64,000 nucleotides of DNA from Rhodococcus marinonascens NBRC 14363 (GCF_001894885.1 NZ_BCXB01000021.1:30040-94039), one strand, 5' to 3'. Shown: positions 1 through 8,023, counted from the stretch's first letter. Notes: generated from the sequence alone by a model not told the origin. Numbers and translations: made by a program.

Positions 1-1167
1 ACTGACGTCGGTGCGGTCACCGAACGGCGCGGCCTGTGCGAAGAGTCGTTCCTCACCGGGCCGCAGATCCTTTTCGGCGCGGTACACCACGATGTGGGGC
101 GTGACGGCGTTGTCGAAGATCGTCACGAATTCACGGTCGCCGATCTTGAAGAACGACGGCGACGTTCCTGAGCCCCAACTGGTCTGGCCCGGCTTCTTCC
201 CCGTACCGCGGTCGTAGGGTGCCTTCCAGGCAATCTCCGGGCTGCCGTCCGGTGCCATGTCGAACCGATACATGAAGTAGTCAGTTTGCTGGAAGGTGGA
301 CAGCCCGGCCACCGGGTGCGATTCGGAGATCCGCTCTTGGATCGTCCCACCATTGAATTGGTTGACATTGAGGGACTTGATGCAGTCGGTCGCGCACGGT
401 TCGGGTGCGACCGTACCCACCGAGCCCTCCGATGTGGTGAACCAGATGTAACCCTGGTCGTTCGGTACCAACGCATAGAAGTTCTCGCCGGCCAGTGGGC
501 CACCGCTGCCCGTCACATTGATATCGCGGGCCACGACATAGTGATCGACATCGCTGACCTGGGAAGGTTGCCGCTCCCAGGCGACGATGTGCCCGTCCGG
601 CATCCCCATGACCACGCGATAGTCATTATCTTGATAGAAGTAGCCGATGCCGCCGAACTCCGTCAGCGCAGTTCCGATATTCGTGAACGGCACCACGAAG
701 GACTTGTAAGCGAGCAGGTTGCCGTTCGGGTCAATCGTGATGATGCTGCGGACGAAATCGTTGGTGAACGGGTTCGGATAGCCCCCGCAGACAGTCTGCA
801 AATTTCCGGCGGCGTCATAGGTGTGAGCAGGGCACTCGCCGGTGTTCACCGAAATTTGCTGGCCGGTATCGGGATCTTGAAAGGTGTATTGCGAAAACGT
901 CTGTACGTCGACATTCGACGACCCCACGGGACCCGGCATGCTGTACGAGTCGGTGAACGCGGCATCGTTGTGGATGTTGTTCCACGGGTTGGAAGACATC
1001 CACGGATTCTGAGACACCGCGGCGGGCACGGCGCCCGCCGCATCCGGGCCCCACACGAGTAGCGCAACCGCGCACAGTGCCAGTGTGACAAGCGATTTCG
1101 GACGGCGCGGCGCCGATAGCGCTCGAACCTCCCCGGTATTCGACGCTACTGCTCCGGCGCTCTGCAT
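1..1167 (-). CDS. Secreted beta-propeller-like protein, 3' end outside window
   Basis: Reading the minus strand from ATG at 1167 gives 389 uninterrupted codons to the window edge, so the C-terminus is missing. The N-terminus is a probable signal peptide: basic stretch APRRPKS, hydrophobic LVTLALCAVALLVWG, then a likely cleavage after GAV-PAA. The mature part has short blocks such as DPNGNLLAYK, MPDGHIVAWE and NDQGYIWFTT that recur like the blades of a beta-propeller (PQQ or SGL type). There are paired cysteines (ECPAH...TVCGG and PCATDC). I do not recognise a specific enzyme, so the function is unknown beyond exported propeller-like. The next gene is divergent at 1442, leaving a 274-bp shared promoter region. 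Confidence 0.8.
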   Translation of the reverse strand, partial: MQSAGAVASNTGEVRALSAPRRPKSLVTLALCAVALLVWGPDAAGAVPAAVSQNPWMSSNPWNNIHNDAAFTDSYSMPGPVGSSNVDVQTFSQYTFQDPDTGQQISVNTGECPAHTYDAAGNLQTVCGGYPNPFTNDFVRSIITIDPNGNLLAYKSFVVPFTNIGTALTEFGGIGYFYQDNDYRVVMGMPDGHIVAWERQPSQVSDVDHYVVARDINVTGSGGPLAGENFYALVPNDQGYIWFTTSEGSVGTVAPEPCATDCIKSLNVNQFNGGTIQERISESHPVAGLSTFQQTDYFMYRFDMAPDGSPEIAWKAPYDRGTGKKPGQTSWGSGTSPSFFKIGDREFVTIFDNAVTPHIVVYRAEKDLRPGEERLFAQAAPFGDRTDVS

Positions 1168-1441
1168 TAGGGCCCCCCAGTTCAGACCGAACTTCGGCTC
1201 CGAATTGACGCTAGCACCGGCAAACGTCACCTCACAGCAAATCACAAGAAGTCGCTATGGGTCTCACGGCAACGTGGCGGCGATCCGTGAAGTACCGTGA
1301 AAACGGCTTCACCGTAGTCGATCTTGTCGAATCCAGATTCCGGCAGTCTGCGGATTTGTGCAGTTCACCCACCCAAGTCTGGCACGCGGGAAGATCTTCC
1401 CAAGGTGACTGGGTTCCCACACCAAGAAGGCAGGGACCGAC

Positions 1442-1993
1442 ATGAAACAGCTCACCAGCATCGGCGACTGCATCGGCCCGATCACTCTCTACGACGTCGA
1501 CGGAGCTCGGGTCGAGTTGGATTCGATCCTCGACACTCCGGTCGTCGTGCCTATGGTCCGGTACTACGGCTGCATGCCCTGCCGGGCATTTCTCCATGAA
1601 CTCGAGGGACTTCGAGAGGACTTCGAGGCCGTCGGGTTCCGCCTCGCCGCCGTCGGTGGCGCCGCCGACTACCAGGCCCGCCACCTGATGGAACACGGAA
1701 TCGGATACCCATTGCTCCTGGACCCTGACCACAGTCTCTATGGCGCCTTGGATGTGCATCGAATCCATTGGTGGATGATGCTCAACCCACGCACCTGGTG
1801 GAAGTACCTCTCGGCAGCGCGCCGAGCCAGGCAGGGTCGCATCACCGACCACCCTCTACAGGCCCCCGGTCTAGCCATCATCGATGCCGATCGCACGGTG
1901 CGACTGCTTCACCGCGGTCGCACCCTTGGTGACTACCCGCCTGCGGAGCGCGTACTAGAAGAGGCACGGCGTCTGGCCGGCAGCAATTCTTGA
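1442..1993 (+). CDS. AhpC/TSA-like peroxiredoxin family protein
   Basis: 183 aa, ATG start preceded by an AAGAAGG ribosome site. The fold is thioredoxin-like: an N-terminal beta strand (DCIGPITLYDVDG), then the motif YYGCMPCRAF near residues 38-47, giving a CxxC pair at the position of the peroxidatic cysteine in AhpC/TSA antioxidant enzymes. The C-terminal half carries GLAIIDADRTVRLLHRGRTLGDYPP, the usual final strand and helix of this family. Length fits the SelL-like/AhpC-TSA_2 group rather than classical 2-Cys peroxiredoxins. Likely a cytosolic thiol peroxidase or reductase; substrate unknown. No signal peptide. It stands alone, divergent from the upstream gene. Confidence 0.75.
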   Translation: MKQLTSIGDCIGPITLYDVDGARVELDSILDTPVVVPMVRYYGCMPCRAFLHELEGLREDFEAVGFRLAAVGGAADYQARHLMEHGIGYPLLLDPDHSLYGALDVHRIHWWMMLNPRTWWKYLSAARRARQGRITDHPLQAPGLAIIDADRTVRLLHRGRTLGDYPPAERVLEEARRLAGSNS

Positions 1994-2101
1994 ACTCACC
2001 GCGGCACTCGCGTGCTCCCGCGCGCTCGTTTCAGGGCCTGAACCTGGGGGTATCCCGCAAGCGGATCACCATCCGTTGAAGCCCCCTTCCGAGGAGCAGA
2101 C

Positions 2102-2557
2102 ATGACCGCACGCCTCGCCCGCCGCATCGCCGCAGTCACAATTCCGATCGCCGCCACCATGATGAGTGCCGGGAACGCATCCGCCGATCCGCCCCATCCC
2201 TTCGGCGGCCCCGCCCTCACCATCGGGTGCCCGAATCAGGGCAGTCTGGCGTCGTTGACGGCCCTCACCGGGCAGTCCGGACCTGAGACATCGCCGCCCA
2301 TCGCCAAGGGCGACATCCGCTTCGAGTCCCATCCGGCCGCCCCACCGATCCCGGCAGCTGCACAGGTCACCGTGGCATGGCTCAACACCGATACAGGGCA
2401 ATCAGGGATCGTCGATCTCGGCGGCGTCTACCCCGATCTGTCCGCGACCGTGACCACCGGCGTCGGGAACGTGATAGCGACCGGATTCGGTTCGATCAAC
2501 ATAGGCAGCAGCCCGATCTGCCAAGCCAACCCGGCGATCGGAACGTTCATCGCTTGA
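2102..2557 (+). CDS. Small exported protein of unknown function
   Basis: 151 aa with a strong GAGGAG site 6 bases before ATG. Residues 1-29 form a signal peptide (MTARLARRIAAV, hydrophobic core, cleavage after ASA before DPPHPFGG). The mature domain of about 120 residues has two cysteines (TIGCPNQ and SPICQAN), probably disulphide-bonded across the domain, and beta-rich segments such as AAQVTVAWLNTDTGQSGIVDLGG. This layout is common among small exported proteins of mycobacteria and rhodococci, but I do not recognise a named family. It converges with the chorismate mutase gene only 16 bases away. Confidence 0.7.
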   Translation: MTARLARRIAAVTIPIAATMMSAGNASADPPHPFGGPALTIGCPNQGSLASLTALTGQSGPETSPPIAKGDIRFESHPAAPPIPAAAQVTVAWLNTDTGQSGIVDLGGVYPDLSATVTTGVGNVIATGFGSINIGSSPICQANPAIGTFIA

Positions 2558-2579
2558 TCGGTGTCCCTGAAGATCAAGC
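2552..2579. terminator. Hairpin between convergent genes
   Basis: Perfect 8-bp inverted repeat GCTTGATC (2552-2559) and GATCAAGC (2572-2579) with a 12-nt loop. It overlaps the stop codons of both convergent genes (2557 on plus, 2574 on minus), so it may act as a bidirectional terminator. There is no U-tract on either side. Confidence 0.4.
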
Positions 2580-3182
2580 TTCGCGCCAGTTGGCGGGGCT
2601 CCAGATCGACATCATTGCGCGCGCCAAGGCCACCTGATGTAGCGCATCGAGTTGCTGATCTACAGACACCGCGGCGATGGCGTCGGCCAGGTCTGAAACA
2701 CAGTCGGGGCTGGTCAGCAGCATTTTCTTGTCACACAGCTGAGTGAGAATCGCCGCATCTTGCTCGTCGATGATGGGGCGGACCTGACTCAGGTCGGGCC
2801 GCACCGTCGGCGCCAAGTCCGGCGCTTCGTTCCACATGGCGAACAGTGAGCGCTGGACCACCTTGTTGGCCTCGATCTGGTCCCGGAAAATCTGCTGCAC
2901 CCACTCGGCACTCAGACCCGCACTCAACGCTGTCCTGGACATCGCGTCCAGAACCTCGATCTCGCGCGCCGGATCGTCGATCGGCGACGGTGTCCCCCAC
3001 TTTGCCGACGCCACCACGTCCGCGGTCGCAAGTCGCAGTGAAACCGCCTCGACGATCGGTTGCAGCCGCGGAACTGGTTTTTCCGCAGTCGCGGAAGGCC
3101 AAACTGCGGTGGCCAGGAACCCGACTACCGCGGTCGCCACCGCCGTCCGACGCAGCAGGCGGGCAGACAGGTCCGAACTCAC
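2574..3182 (-). CDS. Secreted chorismate mutase (AroQ gamma type)
   Basis: 202 aa. Residues 1-33 are a signal peptide (RLLRRTAVATAVVGFLATAVWPSATA). The mature part is all-helical and matches exported AroQ-gamma chorismate mutases such as M. tuberculosis Rv1885c: RLATADVVASAKW supplies the N-terminal arginine/lysine pair, REIEVLDAM follows, then the signature FRDQIEANKVVQRSLF near residues 96-111. A cysteine pair (LCDKK...SPDCV) near the C-terminus matches the disulphide in the family. The enzyme converts chorismate to prephenate, here outside the cytoplasm, where its role is not settled. Length and order agree with a complete gene. Confidence 0.85.
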   Translation of the reverse strand: MSSDLSARLLRRTAVATAVVGFLATAVWPSATAEKPVPRLQPIVEAVSLRLATADVVASAKWGTPSPIDDPAREIEVLDAMSRTALSAGLSAEWVQQIFRDQIEANKVVQRSLFAMWNEAPDLAPTVRPDLSQVRPIIDEQDAAILTQLCDKKMLLTSPDCVSDLADAIAAVSVDQQLDALHQVALARAMMSIWSPANWREA

Positions 3183-3798
3183 CGTGCAAGTCTATAGACG
3201 GATCATGGGTCCAGCCACCGCGATGTTGTCGCACGAGAAGCAGAGATGGAACTCGTTACCCACGAAGGGATCATGACCGATAATATTCTTCCCCACCCAT
3301 GCAGTACACGTCCGGCCTAGTGCTGTTGGTGATCATCGTGCTCACAGTGCTGCCGCTAGTGAAGGCGACAACACTCGCATCCTTGAACGTCCCAAATATG
3401 TTGCAGATAGACATTTTGTGTCCTGCCCAATAGGCGAATACGACGTTGGTGAGTCGCGTCGTGGGGTGCCTACGTGCTCTTGGGTGTGTCCCCCTGCACA
3501 ACTCGACTCGGCAAGTTGTCGGATCCCTCTACCTGCTGCAGATGTTCGAGCTGTGCCCCACGCCGCCAGCAGTACGTCCGCAGTACGTCCGCAGTACGTC
3601 CGCAGTACGTCCGCAGTACGTCCGCAGTACGTCCGCAGATGATCGTGGCTGTTGCCCTGGTTGGTGGTTTGAGCGTTCCCCGAAAGAGTAATGCGGCTGC
3701 TCAGCTTCCCCTACTGCGACGATGCGCAACGGCGACCGGCGGAAAGCCGACAAAACGGACAGCTTGCTAGTTCATCCATGCAAAGGGGATTCATTCGA
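3183..3798. other. Gene-poor stretch with low coding signal
   Basis: No convincing gene. A 44-codon open frame at 3299-3433 begins with a hydrophobic segment (LVLLVIIVLTVLPLV) but lacks a ribosome site. The 11-bp tandem repeat lies inside this stretch. GC content drops locally around 3270-3420. Confidence 0.5.
3571..3636. repeat. Six perfect copies of an 11-bp tandem repeat
   Basis: The unit AGTACGTCCGC repeats exactly six times head to tail. Each unit contains the palindrome GTAC. Because 11 is not a multiple of three, the array gives the same repeated peptide in all frames, which argues against coding. It lies in the gap between the chorismate mutase and the broken small secreted-protein gene. 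Confidence 0.95.
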
Positions 3799-4171
3799 TG
3801 ATGGGTATGACGATCAAGCGTGCACTCGTTGGGGCCTAGCCACGATCGCGATCGGCGTTGGGTCGGCAACTCCGGCGAGTGCTTCCACGGATTCGTTGGA
3901 GTCGATCACAGCACCGGCGCGGCCCGGGTATCGGAATTGCACTCATCACCACGTCCGGATCAACGATGTCTTCCTGATCGGGACACGAAACGCTTGGTCG
4001 CTCAAAGCGCCTTATGTCCCGATGAGATTCGATCACTCGAGCCTTCGGGAGATGCGGGCAAAATGCGGGCGCGGAACGAGAAGAGCCACCTTCCCATCCC
4101 TTGGGAAGGTGGCTTCATCTGCAGTTCTTCTTGTGGAGCGTCTACGTATCTCCGACACTATCTACCACTGA
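3799..4171 (+). pseudogene. Small secreted protein gene with a frameshift in the signal peptide
   Basis: ATG at 3799 starts MMGMTIKRALVGA and then meets TAG. Shifting one base continues the reading as LATIAIGVGSATPASAS, which completes a normal signal peptide ending in an AxA site, followed by TDSLESITAPARPGYRNCTHHHVRIND. A single missing base at about 3837 explains both halves. The second frame then runs on to 4171 through the att-like hairpin, which suggests that the original 3' end has been lost. Family unknown. Confidence 0.5.
4051..4140. repeat. Att-flanking module, copy 1 (decayed)
   Basis: Contains GCGGGCAAAATGCGGGC, a 12-bp perfect stem (GCCACCTTCCCA / TGGGAAGGTGGC), then CTTGTGGAGC, the first bases of the tRNA-Ala 3' end. 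The same order occurs at 5885-6002 and 9780-9897. In all three, 69 bases separate the A(A/G)ATG landmark from the first base of the CTTGTGGAGC core. After CTTGTGGAGC this copy diverges, so only the outermost part of the core remains. Confidence 0.75.
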
Positions 4172-4286
4172 CGTGGCAGGAGGTGGAGAGATACGTCCTT
4201 CACAGCTACCGTCCGCGCCTTGCGACGGCTCGGGTTCGACCGTGTCCCACACCGCCGCTCGAGGTGCAGGAGTGAACGGGATTTCG

Positions 4287-5591
4287 TCAGCTGCCGGCGA
4301 AGCTTCCCCAAGGGGCAGAGGGCTTGGCTGTGATGTCGACGGTGACCTCGAGGACTGCGTCATCACCGACCCCGTTGGATGATGCGGTCACCGTGAAGGT
4401 ATGTGCCCCTCCAGTTGTCGGGGTGCCGGACAGGACACCCTGCTCGCTCAACGTCATCCCGTCAGGTAGGGCACCGGCGGTCACCCGCACTGTCGGTATC
4501 GGGCTGCCGGTCACCGTGAACGCGTAGTTGTACGGCTGGTCGACTACGCCGGCGGGCGGTGTTCCCGCGAGGGCGACGGGCGTCTCGATCTCCGCCTCGA
4601 TTGCGACAACCGACACCGATCTAACGTTGGAATTAGCGATGTAGGCGCGGGCACCGTCCGGAGTGATCGCGATTTCGCGAGGGTCGTCCCCGACTGGGAC
4701 GATGCCGGCGACCGTGTTGCTGGCGGTGTCGATCACCGACACCGATCCGCTGACCGCATTGGTGACATAGACCCGGGAGCCGTCCGGAGTCACCGCCAAC
4801 CCCCGCGCGCCGATCCCGACCGGGACGGTGGCGGTGACAGAGTCGGTCGCGGTGTCGATCACCGACACCGTGTCGTCGACGTCACTGACGACGTAGACGC
4901 GGGTGCCGTCCGGAGTCACCGCCACCCTCTGTGGGTAGGTCCCGACCGGGACGATAGCCGTGACGGAGTTGCTGGTGGTGTCGATCACCGACACCGTGTT
5001 GTCGACCGCGTTGGTGACGTAGGCGCGGGTCCCGTCCGGAGTCACCGCCACCCCCCGCGCGCCGATCCCGACCGGATCGGTGGCGGTGACGGCGTTGGTG
5101 GCTGTGTCGATCACCGACACCGATGTGCTGTAAGGGTTGGTGACATAGACCCGGGAGCCGTCCGGGGTTACCGCCAACCCGATCGGCGTGCCGCCGACTG
5201 GGATGGTGGCGGAAACGGTATTGGTGGCTGTATCGATGACCGACACCGATTCGCTGTAATAGTTGGCGACGTAAGCGCGAGTTCCGTTCGGGGTGATCGC
5301 CACCCCGATTGGAGTGTTCCCGACCGACATGGTGGCGGTGACAGTGTTGGTGGCCATATCGATCACCGACACCGATTTGAAGTCATTGGTCATGTAGGCA
5401 CGGGCACCGTCCGGAGTGATCGCGATTTCGCGAGGGGTCCATTCGACGCTGAAACTGGCGGTGACGGTGTCGGCAGCCGCCGAACCGACAACGAAAGTTA
5501 GAAGAGTGGCTACGGCGAGAACGGTGCCGCCGAGTGCCGCCGACACCCGCGACAATACGACGCGTGAGCGCGGCCGATCAATGGTGGTCAT
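4287..5591 (-). CDS. Exported YVTN beta-propeller protein with C-terminal Ig-like domain
   Basis: 434 aa from ATG at 5591 (MTTIDRPRSR); the frame is open further upstream but this start has a GGAAGG site and begins a proper signal peptide (LGGTVLAVATLLTFVVGSAAA). Residues about 45-345 hold seven or more repeats of a 42-residue unit of the type ITPDGARAYVTN...SVSVIDTATNTV, the YVTN/cytochrome cd1-like propeller blade. The last 90 residues (TPPAGVVDQPYNYAFTVTGSPIPTVRVTAGALPDG) are a putative Ig-like (He_PIG) domain. Likely surface or periplasm-like adhesive or scaffold protein; ligand unknown. It lies between att-module copies 1 and 2, so it may be cargo of an older island. A second gene of the family starts at 63664. 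Confidence 0.85.
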   Translation of the reverse strand: MTTIDRPRSRVVLSRVSAALGGTVLAVATLLTFVVGSAAADTVTASFSVEWTPREIAITPDGARAYMTNDFKSVSVIDMATNTVTATMSVGNTPIGVAITPNGTRAYVANYYSESVSVIDTATNTVSATIPVGGTPIGLAVTPDGSRVYVTNPYSTSVSVIDTATNAVTATDPVGIGARGVAVTPDGTRAYVTNAVDNTVSVIDTTSNSVTAIVPVGTYPQRVAVTPDGTRVYVVSDVDDTVSVIDTATDSVTATVPVGIGARGLAVTPDGSRVYVTNAVSGSVSVIDTASNTVAGIVPVGDDPREIAITPDGARAYIANSNVRSVSVVAIEAEIETPVALAGTPPAGVVDQPYNYAFTVTGSPIPTVRVTAGALPDGMTLSEQGVLSGTPTTGGAHTFTVTASSNGVGDDAVLEVTVDITAKPSAPWGSFAGS

Positions 5592-5953
5592 CAAGACGGT
5601 GTGCCCTTCCAGGAAGAATCCGCACCCACGGCACGGAGTGGCCACGGGAGGCAGCCACGCCCAAGAACATACATACCGGACATCCATCCAAAATCGCCCT
5701 CTGCCACCTACAGCGGGCGTATTCGTCGCGAGGAACGCGCACGAGACTTGGGTATCGACGTGTCGTTGCTAGTCGGTACCGTCCCAATCCTCTGGGGTCG
5801 GACACTCTCGGTAGAGCGGCGTCGCTCGCGCAACCTCGCACGACCTGGCTCACGATCACCGGTCACGAGTGGTGACTGTGCCCAAGATGTGCCCGGCAAC
5901 GAGAAAGAGTCACCTTCTCAAACCCCAGAAAGTGGCACTGACCTGCAAATTAA
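5592..5953. other. Gene-free stretch before the truncated tRNA copy
   Basis: Contains the promoter region of the YVTN gene (minus strand, just right of 5591). From about 5885 it holds the att-flanking module copy 2, with a weak hairpin (GAGTCACCTTCTC ... AGTGGCAC). I see no gene here. Confidence 0.5.
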
Positions 5954-6002
5954 CTTGTGGAGCCTAGGAGATTCGAAGTCCTGACATCTGCCTTGCAAAG
6001 GC
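5954..6002. repeat. Truncated copy of the tRNA-Ala 3' part (att site)
   Basis: 49 bases identical, except one mismatch (G at 5978 against C at 9873), to 9849-9897, which covers the tRNA-Ala 3' end up to and including the anticodon loop. The rest of the tRNA is absent: after the match the sequence reads GTAGCAGGG. This is the expected structure of one end (attL or attR) of an element integrated into tRNA-Ala. The element would span about 6003-9848, including the remains of an integrase. Confidence 0.9.
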
Positions 6003-6526
6003 GTAGCAGGGTGCAGCTCATGACTACGAAACGCTATTTGACCTCATATTTTGTTCATTCGGGATAACTGGAAGTAACCGCGATTTGCGGGCAAGTGTGG
6101 GCACGAACTCGCTCGACAAGGAACCTACTTCGAATGGTCGATCATGTTGTCGAGTGATAGCGACCCGTGGGGTCATCTCAGAAGCGGAATCACCACAAGC
6201 GCTACCCGTGCTTTCCGCGCACCTCGAGAACCCGGACACCTCACTCCGAGACCACGCCGTCACCGGCTTGGCCAGACTGAACACCCCGGAGGCTCGCACG
6301 CTGCTCTGGAGAGCACGAGCGAACCGCTCTGGCTTTGCTCGTGAATTCTGACGGCGATTGTTCGCGAATGTGGACGGCGGTTGGCGGGTTTGCCTCGGGC
6401 GTGTCGTTCGCGAGTCTCGACGGCGGTATGGAAGGCATCGACGCCCCGATCGGGCGAACGCGAGTTACTGATAAGCCCTTCGCGTGCGAACGTTGGGTGA
6501 AAGAGGTCCCTTGCTGAGCAGATGGA
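6003..6526. pseudogene. Fragment region with HEAT-like piece
   Basis: A plus-strand open frame at 6085-6351 contains LSAHLENPDTSLRDHAVTGLARLNTPEARTLLWRARANR, which reads like one HEAT/PBS-lyase repeat. There is no clear start, and no further repeats are seen. I take it as a gene remnant inside the island; the rest of the stretch shows nothing. Confidence 0.3.
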
Positions 6527-6883
6527 TCAGCCGCTTGCTGTGGTGAGTCCGACGTCGCGTCCCACTCCGTCGATCGAAGCCGCGGTCAAGACTGTGTCCA
6601 GAAGTCCCGGGAATCGCTGGTCGAGGTCGTGGCGGCGAAGTACGACGAAACACCGGGTGCCTTCTTGCCGGGTTCGGGTGATGCCGGCATCGCGCAGCAC
6701 CCGAAGATGATGGCTCAGTGTGGATTTCGCGACCGGAACCTGCAGTTCTCCCCATCCGCGTTCGGTGTTGTCGGCCAGCTGCGAGACCACCCCGACCCGG
6801 ATCGGATCGCTCAACGCGGCAAGCACGGCCGTCAGCCGGATATCGGACACCTCGGGATGTTGTGGTTCGCGCATACCGAGCAT
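6527..6883 (-). CDS. ArsR-family transcriptional regulator
   Basis: 118 aa from ATG at 6883 (MLGMREPQHPE; ATG at 6874 is an alternative). Winged-helix DNA-binding core: LTAVLAALSDPIRVGVVSQLAD, then VAKSTLSHHLRVLRDAGITRTRQEGTRCFVVLRRHDL, the typical recognition helix and beta-wing of ArsR/SmtB repressors of the HTH_20 type. No cysteine metal site is visible, so the signal is probably organic or redox rather than metal. It is divergent from the SDR gene with only 45 bases between, and a 15-bp palindrome lies in that gap, so it probably represses the SDR gene and itself. Confidence 0.85.
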   Translation of the reverse strand: MLGMREPQHPEVSDIRLTAVLAALSDPIRVGVVSQLADNTERGWGELQVPVAKSTLSHHLRVLRDAGITRTRQEGTRCFVVLRRHDLDQRFPGLLDTVLTAASIDGVGRDVGLTTASG

Positions 6884-6896
6884 GCTACCTTGTTCG

Positions 6897-6911
6897 ATGT
6901 TCGACGAACAT
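6897..6911. promoter_or_regulatory. Operator palindrome between ArsR regulator and SDR gene
   Basis: ATGTTCGACGAACAT is a perfect 7-1-7 palindrome, 13 bases from the regulator start (6883) and 17 bases before the SDR start (6929). Position and symmetry fit the binding site of the ArsR dimer. A further half-site TTCGA precedes it. Confidence 0.65.
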
Positions 6912-6928
6912 AAAACAAGACAGGTGGT

Positions 6929-7684
6929 ATGAGAATGAGTAGCTTCGACGACCAGGTCGTGATCGTGACCGGCGCGGGGACGGGGATCGGGCGGGCGACC
7001 GCGATCGCGTTCGCCCGGGCCGGCGCCCAGGTGCTCGGTGTCGGCCGCCGTCAGGCGTTGCTGGCTGACACTGCGGGCGAGCATCCGGCGATCGAGGTGG
7101 CAGCACACGACCTGCGCCTTGACGGCGAGGCCGACGCGGTGATCGGCGCGGCCGTCGCGCGGTGGGGCCGGGTGGATGTGCTGGTCAACAACGCCGGGGC
7201 GACGACGTTGATGCCATTGGCCGACGTGACCGCCGAACGTGTCGCCAACCTGTTCGCCCTCAACGTCGTTGCCCCCAGTGTGCTCGCAGGTGCGGCGTTG
7301 CCGCACCTGCGCCAGACCCACGGCAGCATCGTGAATGTGTCGAGCACCTATGGGCATCGCCCGATTCCCGGCGCCGCGCACTACGCCGCCTCCAAGGCCG
7401 CGCTGGAACAACTCACCCGCAGCTGGGCCCTCGAACTGGCCCCCGAGGGCGTGCGGGTCAACGCTGTCGCACCCGGCCCGACCGAGAGCGAGGCGCTGGC
7501 CGCCACCGGGCTCGCCGACGACATGGTCGCGCAGATCAAACGAGACGAGGCAGAACGTATCCCGTTGGGGCGCCGCGGTGTCCCGGCCGAGATCGCCGAT
7601 TGGATACTTCATCTGAGTGATCCGGCCGCGTCCTGGATCACCGGTCAAGTTGTCACCGTCGACGGTGGTCTCGAGCTCGTGTAG
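6929..7684 (+). CDS. Short-chain dehydrogenase/reductase
   Basis: 251 aa. Rossmann NAD(P) motif TGAGTGIGRA at about residues 15-24, NNAGA at about 87-91, catalytic serine in NVSSTYG and YxxxK in YAASKAALEQ, and the C-terminal ITGQVVTVDGGLELV. All are diagnostic of classical SDR oxidoreductases with intact catalytic residues. Substrate cannot be told. An acidic residue at the end of the second strand is not evident (GRRQALLA), which suggests NADP rather than NAD. Controlled, by position, by the divergent ArsR-type regulator. ATG at 6929 or 6935 both work. Confidence 0.9.
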   Translation: MRMSSFDDQVVIVTGAGTGIGRATAIAFARAGAQVLGVGRRQALLADTAGEHPAIEVAAHDLRLDGEADAVIGAAVARWGRVDVLVNNAGATTLMPLADVTAERVANLFALNVVAPSVLAGAALPHLRQTHGSIVNVSSTYGHRPIPGAAHYAASKAALEQLTRSWALELAPEGVRVNAVAPGPTESEALAATGLADDMVAQIKRDEAERIPLGRRGVPAEIADWILHLSDPAASWITGQVVTVDGGLELV

Positions 7685-7720
7685 GACCGAAACGACCCTC
7701 GTCTTGGAGTGCGGGGCACA

Positions 7721-7932
7721 TTATCTGACGTCGACGCCGAGCAGCACGCGAATCAGGTCGGCGCGCAGGTCGGTGGCGGTATAGCTGCCGGTGGGGATGA
7801 ACTGGTCGAAGCTGATGCGGGCCTGCTGGTCGGTGCTGAGCGAGTCGTGGACGAGTAGCTGGCTCGAACCCGGCCCATAAATCCTCGTGGCAAGGGTGTC
7901 ATGTCTCGCTCGTCGTCGGTAGTGACCGCCAT
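7721..7932 (-). pseudogene. Small frameshifted gene in the island
   Basis: A minus-strand start at 7932 reads MAVTTDDERDMTPLPRGFMG. The neighbouring frame continues with GPGSSQLLVHDSLSTDQQARISFDQFIPTG and on to LRADLIRVLLGVDVR, ending at 7721. The joined product would be about 70 aa, so a single-base lesion near 7865 is likely. I do not recognise the family. Confidence 0.35.
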
Positions 7933-7946
7933 GCCCCCTCTCATAC

Positions 7947-7996
7947 ATCGATCTGTGGGAGCAGCGCGCATTAGCGCACCGCTCCCACAGATCGAT
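7947..7996. terminator. Strong 16-bp inverted repeat
   Basis: Arms ATCGATCTGTGGGAGC (7947-7962) and GCTCCCACAGATCGAT (7981-7996) are perfect complements with 18 bases between. The spacer has an inner GCGC...GCGC stem, so the whole folds as one long hairpin. It lies just past the 3' end of the GNAT fragment (minus strand) and just upstream of the small frameshifted gene. No U-tract, so either a terminator or a protein site. Confidence 0.55.
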
Positions 7997-8023
7997 CGTG
8001 GTCGTCGTGTCTCGGGCCGGGAG

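Noticed and set aside
3299..3433. 44-codon frame with a hydrophobic N-terminus
   Set aside because: No ribosome site and no recognisable product; the stretch is low in GC and gene-poor.
3571..3636. CRISPR array
   Set aside because: The units are 11 bp with no spacers, and no cas genes are near.
6527..7648. 373-codon minus-strand frame that includes the ArsR gene
   Set aside because: The upstream 250 codons are the antisense of the SDR gene. The regulator proper begins at 6883.
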